Of a DNA stretch of 64,000 nt, positions 55,233 through 62,255 are shown in pieces. Each line of letters opens with the position of its first letter. Within the stretch, counting starts at the first letter, position 1. Position numbers and translations under genes: made by a program. The notes under the pieces are model-generated. The model searched no databases, was not told the origin of the DNA, and saw nothing but the letters and a program-made list of their open reading frames with translations. The stretch spans positions 62,001 to 126,000 of the forward strand of contig NZ_AULM01000002.1 of NCBI RefSeq assembly GCF_000422285.1, read 5' to 3'. Source of the DNA: Desulfatiglans anilini DSM 4660. Its GTDB lineage: Bacteria > Desulfobacterota > DSM-4660 > Desulfatiglandales > Desulfatiglandaceae.

Positions 55233-55780
55233 TGTGAGGCTCCTCTCAGGACGAATTCGGCGCCTTTATCCAGACCTTTCCGGTTTAATTCCATGACGGC
55301 CGGTTTCTTCCCTTTGACGATTTCACCGAGGCCGTTCATGATGGAATCCAGGGTCGTGATGCCGGTCTGCTGCACAAAGGCACCCAGCATGATCATGTTG
55401 ATGGTACGGTCGCTGCCCAGTTCCTTCGCCATGTCGTTGGCGGGTACGCGCAGAACGGTCAGGTCCGTCCTGGAGGGGTTGGTTTCGATCAGACTGGAGT
55501 TGAGGACGATCACCCCCCCCTCTTTTATCATGCTCTCGTAGCGCGCCAGCGAGGGTTTGTTCATGATGACCGCATACTCGGGCGAAGAGGCGACCGGAGA
55601 AAAGATCTCTTCATCGGATACCACGACCGTGCAGTTCGCTGTGCCGCCGCGGACCTCGGCGCCGTAAGAGGGCAGATAGGTCACATTCTTACCGTCCCGC
55701 ATGGCGGACACGGCCAGCACGTATCCCATCATCAGAACGCCCTGTCCACCGAAACCCGCAAAAATTGTCTTCTTGGTCAT
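55229..55780 (-). CDS. korC: 2-oxoacid:ferredoxin oxidoreductase, gamma subunit
   Basis: A 183-residue POR/KOR gamma-type subunit: FAGFGGQGVLMMGYVLAVSA at the N-terminus, YLPSYGAEVRGGTANCTVV near residue 38, and NMIMLGAFVQQTGIT near 127. It binds at the CoA or partner interface of the complex. It follows the beta subunit by 62 bases. Whether the enzyme prefers 2-oxoglutarate (Kor) or branched 2-oxoacids (Vor) cannot be told from this subunit. Confidence 0.9.
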   Translation of the reverse strand: MTKKTIFAGFGGQGVLMMGYVLAVSAMRDGKNVTYLPSYGAEVRGGTANCTVVVSDEEIFSPVASSPEYAVIMNKPSLARYESMIKEGGVIVLNSSLIETNPSRTDLTVLRVPANDMAKELGSDRTINMIMLGAFVQQTGITTLDSIMNGLGEIVKGKKPAVMELNRKGLDKGAEFVLRGASQ

Positions 55781-55842
55781 AACCCACCGATCCTTTTTTT
55801 AACTTGGCCGATACGGTACTCCGCCGGCCCGGACTGGGAATC

Positions 55843-56595
55843 TCATTTCAGGTCCGGAGCGAGGTCTTTGATGACTTTCAGCGGAAAATACCGGGTCATG
55901 CTTTCATCAACCCACTTGACTGCATCCACTGGACTGAGCTTCCAATTGGTCGGACAGGGGGAGAGGATCTCCACCAGCGAGAACCCCAGGCCGGCCATCT
56001 GGACCTTGAAGGCCTTGGTGAGGGCCTTTTTGGTGTGCCGTATCGTTTTCGGGCTGCTGACGGCGGTTCTCTCGATATAGGCGCTGCCGTTGGCGATGCC
56101 GAGCATCTCGCTCAGATTCAAGGGGGCTCCGTCACGACGGATATCACGGCCTCCCGGCGTTGTTGTCGAGTTTTGGCCGATGAGGGTCGTAGGAGCCATC
56201 TGCCCCCCGGTCATGCCATAGACACCGTTGTTGACGAAGATCACCGTAACGTTCTCTCCGCGGTTGGCGGCGTGAATGGTTTCGGCTGTTCCGATGGCGG
56301 CGATGTCCCCGTCGCCCTGATAGGTAAAGACGATGCGGTCCGGAAGGACCCGCTTGATGCCTGTGGCGACGGCGGCGCCACGCCCGTGCGGCGCCTCGCC
56401 CATGTCCACGTCGAAGTAATTGTAGGCCAGAACGGCGCAACCGGCGGGAGGAACCCCAATGCAACGTTCGCCGATGCCGAGTTCATCGATCACCTCGGCG
56501 ACCAGCCGATGGATGATGCTGTGGCCGCAGCCCGGGCAATAGTGGAAGACCGCCTTTTTCAAGTATCGCGGCCATTCGAAAACCTTGGTTGCCAT
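55843..56595 (-). CDS. korB: 2-oxoacid:ferredoxin oxidoreductase, beta (TPP) subunit
   Basis: The 250-residue TPP-binding catalytic subunit. FHYCPGCGHSIIHRLVAEV near residue 17 supplies Fe-S/TPP cysteines, TYQGDGDIAAIGTAETIHAA near 92 is the TPP motif (GDGD), and VNNGVYGMTGGQMAPTT near 125 completes the site. It oxidatively decarboxylates a 2-oxoacid and passes electrons to ferredoxin. It lies 3 bases after the alpha subunit. Size and motifs fit KorB/VorA-like proteins. Confidence 0.93.
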   Translation of the reverse strand: MATKVFEWPRYLKKAVFHYCPGCGHSIIHRLVAEVIDELGIGERCIGVPPAGCAVLAYNYFDVDMGEAPHGRGAAVATGIKRVLPDRIVFTYQGDGDIAAIGTAETIHAANRGENVTVIFVNNGVYGMTGGQMAPTTLIGQNSTTTPGGRDIRRDGAPLNLSEMLGIANGSAYIERTAVSSPKTIRHTKKALTKAFKVQMAGLGFSLVEILSPCPTNWKLSPVDAVKWVDESMTRYFPLKVIKDLAPDLK

Positions 56596-56598
56596 AAC

Positions 56599-57678
56599 TT
56601 ATTCCTCTTGCAGGTTCTGCCGATGATAGAGGGTGTTGATCACCTTGGACAGTTCCTCGGGGGTCGATACGACACCCCCCGGGCGGCCGTAGAAATGCAC
56701 CTGGCTGCGCCCTTCGAGCCCGAGCCGGACATCTTCCACCATCTGGCCGGTGCTCATTTCGTAGACCAGGAAGTGCCGGACCCAGCGGCTCATCTCGACC
56801 AGGATGCGGTTTGGGAACGGCCACAGGGTGATCGGTCTAAGAAGACCCACCTTGAGGCCGATATCGCGCATCCGCTTGATCGCCCCCTTGGCGATCCGGG
56901 CGGCGGTGCCGTAGGCGACCACGACCAGCCGGGCGTCGTCCGTGAGGTATTTTTCGGCTGCCGGGATCTCACGCGTAATCTGTTCGTATTTGCGCACCAG
57001 CTTCCAGTTCTGATCCTCCTCGACGGACACGTCGAGCAGAAGGGAGCGGATGATGCGGCTCGGGCGGCCTTTGGCCCCGTCCAGGATCCAGGGCTTGGGC
57101 GGGAGCTTCTTGAGATCCAGGGGCTCCGGGAAGACGACGGGCTCCATCATCTGGCCGATCATGCCGTCGCCGAGGATCATGACCGGGGTGCGGTAGGTGT
57201 CGGCGTAATCGAACGCCTTGCGTGTGATGTCGGCCAGCTCTTGGCCGCTTGCCGGGGCGAGAACGATGGTCCGGTAGTCGCCGTGGCCGCCGCCGCGGGT
57301 CGCCTGAAAGTAGTCGCCCTGGCTCGGTGCGATGTTTCCGAGGCCCGGTCCGCCGCGCATGGTGTTGACGATGACCGCAGGCAGTTCCTGCGCGGCCAGA
57401 TAGGAAATCCCCTCCTGCTTCAAGCTCACGCCGGGGCTGGAGGAACTCGTCATGGCGCGGGCGCCGGCCATGGCCGCCCCGATGACCATATTGACGGCGG
57501 CCAGCTCGCTTTCGGCCTGAATGAAGGTGCCGTCTTCCAGCCTGGCCATGGCCCCTGCCATGTACTCGGTCAACTCGTTCTGGGGGGTGATGGGATATCC
57601 TGCGTAAAAGCGGCAGCCGGCGCGGACGGCCGCTTCGCCGATGACATGGCTTCCCCTCATCAACATTTTATCATTCAC
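56599..57678 (-). CDS. korA: 2-oxoacid:ferredoxin oxidoreductase, alpha subunit
   Basis: A 359-residue pyrimidine-domain subunit: GSHVIGEAAVRAGCRFYAGYPITPQNELTE in the first 40 residues (given in part), ESELAAVNMVIGAAMAGARA near 55, TSSSSPGVSLKQEGISYLA near 77, and NTMRGGPGLGNIAPSQGDY near 104. It matches proteins annotated KorA or VorB (3-methyl-2-oxobutanoate dehydrogenase). Its start overlaps the ferredoxin gene by 8 bases. Confidence 0.93.
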   Translation of the reverse strand: MNDKMLMRGSHVIGEAAVRAGCRFYAGYPITPQNELTEYMAGAMARLEDGTFIQAESELAAVNMVIGAAMAGARAMTSSSSPGVSLKQEGISYLAAQELPAVIVNTMRGGPGLGNIAPSQGDYFQATRGGGHGDYRTIVLAPASGQELADITRKAFDYADTYRTPVMILGDGMIGQMMEPVVFPEPLDLKKLPPKPWILDGAKGRPSRIIRSLLLDVSVEEDQNWKLVRKYEQITREIPAAEKYLTDDARLVVVAYGTAARIAKGAIKRMRDIGLKVGLLRPITLWPFPNRILVEMSRWVRHFLVYEMSTGQMVEDVRLGLEGRSQVHFYGRPGGVVSTPEELSKVINTLYHRQNLQEE

Positions 57679-57910
57679 GGTAAACCTCGATAGCCAAATC
57701 GGGACAGATGGTGGCGCACATGGCGCACGCGGTGCATTGCCGATCCTCGGTTGTCTCGTTTTCGGTGAACTCGGCCGGATAGTAGCCTTTCTGGTTCAGC
57801 CTGTCCGAGACGACGATCAGATGCTTCGGGCAGACGGAAATACAGAGCTGGCACCCCTTGCACAACTCCCGATCGATGGTGATCCTGCCTGTCTTTTCTT
57901 TCTTTGCCAT
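57671..57910 (-). CDS. korD: 2-oxoacid oxidoreductase ferredoxin-like delta subunit
   Basis: A 79-residue two-[4Fe-4S] ferredoxin: CKGCQLCISVCPKHLI and CTACAMCATICPDLAI. It is the electron exit of the complex and the first gene of the korDABC-type operon. A promoter with TTGACA lies about 80 bases upstream of its start region. Confidence 0.92.
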   Translation of the reverse strand: MAKKEKTGRITIDRELCKGCQLCISVCPKHLIVVSDRLNQKGYYPAEFTENETTEDRQCTACAMCATICPDLAIEVYRE

Positions 57911-57992
57911 GGCTTCATACGCGTTCGCTTGGGTTCACGGGCTCCGGGGCCCTGGGGCCCTGGAGAGGGTCATATTTTTGAATAAACAAATT

Positions 57993-58021
57993 TAACTAGG
58001 CGGAACCGGCAAGTTTGTCAA
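57993..58021 (-). promoter_or_regulatory. Promoter for the kor/vor operon
   Basis: On the minus strand TTGACA (58016-58021), a 17-base spacer and TAGTTA (57993-57998) or, overlapping, TTAAAT. The -35 is perfect; the -10 is weak, so activator help is possible. Confidence 0.45.
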
Positions 58022-58166
58022 GCCTTTTTGTGAGAAACATCCATCCGGCTTCTCGAAAGCCGGACAAGCGGGTGCGCCGGGAAAAAGCCTGCGTTTCCAT
58101 CGGACCAGGGGACTGTCGGGGTGTGCCGCGGTTTAGAACGGCTGGGGAACATACCCTAAAAATCAT

Positions 58167-58194
58167 TTGGAAAGTCATTCTGTTTTCTGATAAA
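58167..58194 (+). promoter_or_regulatory. Possible promoter for fdhA
   Basis: TTGGAA (58167-58172), 16 bases, GATAAA (58189-58194), about 95 bases before the fdhA ATG. Weak match; no sigma-54 GG/GC element was seen. Confidence 0.3.
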
Positions 58195-58287
58195 CTCCCG
58201 GCGGGTTGCAAAAAGTCCACACTCAACGCAATCTTCGGATTGTAACCGCTATTTTTTCTTTTTTCTTCAGGATGACTGGGAGTCGAA

Positions 58288-61059
58288 ATGGGATCCAAGA
58301 ACATGATTGTCATCGATGGCCGGGAATGCACCTTCAGCGAGGGAGAGACCATCCTGCAGGTCGCTCAGCGCAACGGGTTCGACATCCCCACGCTTTGTTA
58401 TCTCAAAGGGGCAAGCCCCACCGGCGCCTGCAGGGTCTGTGTGGTCGAGGTAGAGGGCATCAAGAACCTCGTGACGTCTTGCTCCACGCCGGCCGCAGCG
58501 AACATGGTGATACGGACCGAGAGCCGCCGGGTTGTCGAGGCACGGAGACTGAATCTGGAACTCCTGTTGGCCTCCGGCCAGCACAACTGCCTTGCGCAGG
58601 ACATGGAGCTGGATTCGTGGACCGACTTCCAGCTGGAGGCCATGGGGACGGCCGACGAGCACAAGGACATTTGTCCGGCCTATGGGACCTGCCGCCTGCA
58701 GGACTTGGCGATCCGCTACCGTGTGAAGGGAAACCGGTTCTCTCCGGCGCCGCTCCTTTATCCGATCGAAAACGTCAATCCCTTCATCGTGAGAGACCAC
58801 TCTCGGTGCATCCTGTGCGGCCGCTGTGTACAGGCCTGCAACGAGGTTCAGGTGAACAACGCCATCAGCTTCGGCTACAGGGGCAGCGATGCCAAGGTGG
58901 TTACGAAGGGCGACCGCGCTTTGAAAGACTCGGACTGCGTTTTCTGCGGGGAATGCGTCCAGGCCTGCCCCGTGGGGGCGTTGATTCCGAAACGGGATTT
59001 CGAGCAGCGCTGTTTTCAGCTCGAGAGCCGGAAGGTGCATACCACCTGCTCTTACTGCGGTGTCGGCTGCCAACTCTATCTGCACGTCAAGGACAACCGC
59101 ATCGTGAAGGTGACCGGTGTGGAGGACGTCGGCCCCAACTATGGAAGCCTCTGCGTCAAAGGGCGCTTCGGCTATGATTTCGTCGGGCATCCGGAGCGCC
59201 TGAAAAAGCCGCTCATCCGTGACAACGGGGTGCTGCGCGAGGCGGAATGGGACGAGGCCCTGGATCTGGTCAAAAGCCGCCTCGAGACGATCCGGGATAC
59301 GTCCGGGCCGGACAGCATCGCGCTCTTGACCAGCGCGCGGGTCACGAACGAGGAGAATTACCTGGCCCAGAAGTTCGCCCGCGCCGTGCTCAAGACCAAC
59401 AACGTAGACCACTGCGCGCGCCTCTGACACTCCTCCACTGTGGCCGGTCTGGCCGCAGCGTTTGGCAGTGGCGCGATGACGAACCCCATCGAAGACATCG
59501 AGCGGGCCGACGTGATCCTGGTCACCGGCTCCAACACCACTGAAAACCACCCGGTGCTGTCGAGTTATGTCAAGCGTGCCGTTACCTTCAAAGGCGCCAA
59601 ACTGATCGTCGTAGACCCGCGGCGGGTTCAGATCGCGCGCTTCGCCCAGCAATGGCTCCGGCCGAAACCCGGGACCGACGTGGCCTGGATCAACGGGTTC
59701 ATGCACGTCATCCTGTCGGAAAAGCTCTATGCCGAAAAATATGTCACTTCTCGGACCGTTGGCCTCGAGGAACTCAAGAAAACCGTGGAGAAATACACGC
59801 CAGCCTACGTTTCTGAACTGACGGGGATCCCGGCGGAGCAGATCGTCGACGCGGCGAGGCTCTTCGCCTCCGCGCCCGCGGCCTCCATCCTTTACACGAT
59901 GGGGATCACCCAGCACACCTGCGGGACCGACAACGTCAAATCCCTTGCCAATCTGTCGATGCTCTGCGGCAATGTGGGTATACGCGGCGGCGGCGTGAAT
60001 CCTCTTCGCGGACAGAACAACGTCCAGGGGGCCTGCGACATGGGCGGGCTTCCCAACGTTTTCACCGGCTATCAGCAGGTGGGGAACATCGAGGTCCGGG
60101 AGCGCATGGAGAAGGCCTGGGGTGTCAAAGGGCTTCCCGAAAAGCCGGGCCTGACGGCGACCGACATGATGAACAAGGCCCATCACGGGGAACTGAAGGC
60201 CCTGTATATCATCGGTGAAAACCCGATGGTTTCGGACCCGGATCTGTCGCACGTGGAGGCCGGTCTCGGGCGGCTCGATTTTCTCGTTGTCCAGGACATC
60301 TTCCTGACCGAGACCGCTGCGAAGGCGGATGTGGTCCTGCCCGCCGCTTGCTTCGCTGAAAAGGACGGGACCTTTTCGAACACCGAGCGAAAGGTCCAGC
60401 GCGTCCGCAAGGCCGTCGACCCGCCAGGCGAGGCCCGGCAGGACTGGGAGATCATCTCGAATCTCTCGACGCGGATGGGGTATCCGATGAAATACGAAAA
60501 CCCCAGGGCCATCATGGAAGAGATCGCCAGTGCAACGCCCTCCTACTGCGGTATCAACTACGCGCGCCTCGAACAGGGGGGGATCCACTGGCCCTGCACG
60601 GGGACGGACCATCCCGGGACGCCCTGCCTGCACATGGATCAGTTTACCTGCGGCCTGGGGGTGTTCCACGCCATCGATTACATTCCTCCGGCCGAGGTGC
60701 CCGATGACGAGTACCCGCTTTTCCTCACGACCGGGCGCGTTCTTTACCAGTACCACACCGGGACGATGACCAGGAAGTCGGAGGGGTTGAATGATCGTGC
60801 CCCGGAGTGCTTTGTGGAACTGTCGGCGGAAGACGCCGAGCAGTGGGAAGTCAAGACCGGAGACCGGCTCAAGGTCACCTCGCGCCGGGGGGAGATCGAG
60901 GCCAAGGCGCTGATCTCCGATAAGGCGGTCAAGGGCACCATTTTCCTTCCTTTTCATTATGCCGAGGCGGCGGCCAACCGGCTGACCAATGCAGCCCTGG
61001 ACCCGGTATGCAAGATTCCGGAGTTCAAGGTTTGCGCAGTCAAAATCGCAAAGGCCTAA
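58288..61059 (+). CDS. fdhA: Selenocysteine formate dehydrogenase alpha subunit with NuoG-like N-terminus
   Basis: A 923-residue molybdenum/tungsten formate dehydrogenase read through an in-frame TGA at 59425-59427 (Sec380) within DHCARL-U-HSSTVAG, the standard active-site context. Order of domains: [2Fe-2S] ferredoxin (CYLKGASPTGACRVC), His-Cys cluster (QHNC...CPAYGTC), two [4Fe-4S] motifs (CILCGRCVQAC, CVFCGECVQAC), the proximal cluster CSYCGVGC near 252, then bis-MGD binding to the end. It oxidises formate or reduces CO2. GGGAG precedes the ATG. NuoE- and NuoF-like genes follow, so electrons go to or from NAD(H), perhaps with ferredoxin. Treating the TGA as a stop would split it wrongly in two. 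Confidence 0.95.
59425..59458 (+). promoter_or_regulatory. Selenocysteine UGA and bacterial SECIS hairpin
   Basis: Ten bases after the TGA the coding RNA can fold CTG-T-GGCC / GGCC-G-CAG around the loop GGTCT (59438-59458). The apical GGUCU loop matches the SelB-binding loop of E. coli fdhF. Distance and loop are typical of bacterial SECIS elements. Confidence 0.85.
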
Positions 61060-61386
61060 GCGGCCGGGCCTGGCGCCGATCGTCGCCGGGCCCGGCTGTA
61101 TCCCTTGTCGAACCGGATTGGTTTCCATCTGGAAGACACTTTCCCGCCGATCGCGGTGTCCATCGGCCCCTTTGCCGACGGGGCGATCCCCAGCTCGCCT
61201 CTGTGCCAAGGGTCGGTGTGCGTGATCTTTTCAAGACCGGCATCCGTCGGGAAACCGTGCTGCTGAGCGGCTTGGCCGGCAGTCAAGTTCGATCATCCCT
61301 TCCGGAGGCGAATCCTTTTCGCGATGGATCATTGCTTCTGCGGGGAAACGGCTTGTTTCGCCGGAAGGTTGCCGAGGAGTCCGATC
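61060..61386. other. 327-bp intra-cluster spacer with decayed repeat F
   Basis: Unusually long gap for functionally linked genes. It holds a degenerate copy of the palindromic repeat (61121-61255). No gene is supported; forward frames here simply run into nuoE. Confidence 0.5.
61121..61255 (-). repeat. Palindromic intergenic repeat, decayed copy F
   Basis: Starts GTTTCCATCTGGAAGACACT and ends CATCCGTCGGGAAAC. Internal landmarks GCGGTGTCCATCGG and GGGCGATCCCCAGCTCGCC follow the order of the type copy at 61891-62032 (same orientation). Divergence is high. Confidence 0.5.
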
Positions 61387-61887
61387 ATGTTGAACCGGAA
61401 ACACCTTTCAGCCTTGAATCCGGACCTGACCGAAGATGTCCTGGCGGATGTCGATGAGGTGCTCGGCGGCTTGAAGGACAAACCGGGATGCCTCATCCCG
61501 GCCCTGGAGGCCTGTCAGCGCATCGTTGGCTACCTTCCGCTGGAGCTTCAAGACTATATCGCCGAGCGTTTAAATATCCCCGGCAGCACTGTGTACGGGG
61601 TGGTCACGTTCTATTCCTTCTTTTCGATGGCGCCGAAGGGGCGGCATCCGATCAAGGTGTGCATGGGGACGGCGTGTTATGTCCGCGGCATCGCGGAGGT
61701 CGCACGTCGTATTTCCGCTGAGTACCATCTGGACATCGGGCAGACGACGGAGGATCGCCGGTTTTCCCTGGAGGCGGTCAGGTGCCTCGGTGCCTGCGGG
61801 CTTGCGCCTGTGGTCGTCGTCGGGGACGATACCCACGGCGGGGTGACGCCGGATCAGGTGTTGAAGATCCTGGAAAGTTACCCATAG
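61387..61887 (+). CDS. nuoE: NuoE-like [2Fe-2S] subunit
   Basis: A 166-residue 24-kDa-type subunit of NADH dehydrogenases, formate dehydrogenases and hydrogenases. The helical N-terminus (PGCLIPALEACQRIVGYLP) is followed by YGVVTFYSFFSMAPKG and the thioredoxin-like [2Fe-2S] domain with ligands in CMGTACYVRG near residue 96 and CLGACGLAP near 137. It carries electrons between NuoF and FdhA. GAGGAG is upstream of the ATG at 61387; an earlier ATG at 61324 has no family sequence after it. Confidence 0.92.
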   Translation: MLNRKHLSALNPDLTEDVLADVDEVLGGLKDKPGCLIPALEACQRIVGYLPLELQDYIAERLNIPGSTVYGVVTFYSFFSMAPKGRHPIKVCMGTACYVRGIAEVARRISAEYHLDIGQTTEDRRFSLEAVRCLGACGLAPVVVVGDDTHGGVTPDQVLKILESYP

Positions 61888-61890
61888 CTT

Positions 61891-62032
61891 GTTTCCAATC
61901 CGGAAATGGTCTTTTTGGCCAATCTCGGCGTCCATCTGCACGTTTGCTTGTGCGGCGACCTGCAGGTCGCCTGCGCGCAAACGCTTGATTTCCTTGATAT
62001 TGGCCAAAAATACTCATTTCCGGATTGGAAAC
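61891..62032 (-). repeat. Palindromic intergenic repeat, type copy C
   Basis: The best-preserved copy, 142 bp. Perfect 18-bp terminal inverted repeats GTTTCCAATCCGGAAATG / CATTTCCGGATTGGAAAC enclose a second pair (TTTTTGGCCAAT / ATTGGCCAAAAA), a third (CGTTTGC / GCAAACG), and a central palindrome GCGACCTGCAGGTCGC, so almost the whole element can fold into one long hairpin. It starts 4 bases after the nuoE stop. Minus-strand translation gives a peptide containing NIKEIKRLRAGDLQVAAQA, recognisable in other copies; coding is doubtful. Confidence 0.85.
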
Positions 62033-62039
62033 TGAGGCC

Positions 62040-62101
62040 TAACGCGGCATCACTTCCGGATGGATACAAGTTAGTATCCATCCGGAAGTGATGCCGCGTT
62101 A
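62040..62101. repeat. Perfect 28-bp inverted repeat
   Basis: Left arm 62040-62067 and right arm 62074-62101 are exact reverse complements, separated by six bases (AAGTTA). The arms begin TAACGCGGCATCACTTCCGG. It contains TTCCGGATGG, like the termini of the neighbouring repeat family, but is otherwise distinct. Confidence 0.9.
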
Positions 62102-62255
62102 CAAACAGGTTTCCAATCACCGGCAACCTGTCTCGATCCGCTGGATTGATCTCCGTTCCCGATCCTTCGATTTTTTTCAACGCTCCCGACGGATGCATCT
62201 ACAGCGGGCAGACCGTCGAACGGCGTTTTTCTCCTAAACATGAGGAGGTTCGAGG

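Larger units (their letters stand above)
57911..58287. other. 377-bp divergent promoter region
   Basis: Between the kor/vor operon and fdhA. It holds the minus-strand promoter at 57993-58021 and a weaker forward candidate at 58167-58194, plus a T-rich tract (58251-58270) just before fdhA. No gene is present. Confidence 0.5.
61888..62255. other. 368-bp intra-cluster spacer with two palindromic elements
   Basis: Holds the type copy C (61891-62032) and, 7 bases later, the perfect inverted repeat at 62040-62101. After that no feature is seen until the GAGGAGG site of nuoF. If nuoE and nuoF share a transcript, both structures will be in it. Confidence 0.6.

Noticed and set aside
55804-57693. A 629-codon forward frame opposite the kor/vor genes
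   Set aside because: Antisense shadow of three well-supported oxidoreductase genes; no motif of its own.
59425-59427. fdhA as a pseudogene or two genes split by a stop codon
   Set aside because: The stop is TGA at the exact selenocysteine position, followed by a SECIS-like hairpin, and the frame and family sequence continue without a break.
58267-61209. A 980-codon open frame on the minus strand opposite fdhA
   Set aside because: It is antisense to a gene with unmistakable cofactor motifs, its protein is rich in Arg, Asp, Gly and His without domain features, and long antisense frames are expected in GC-rich DNA.
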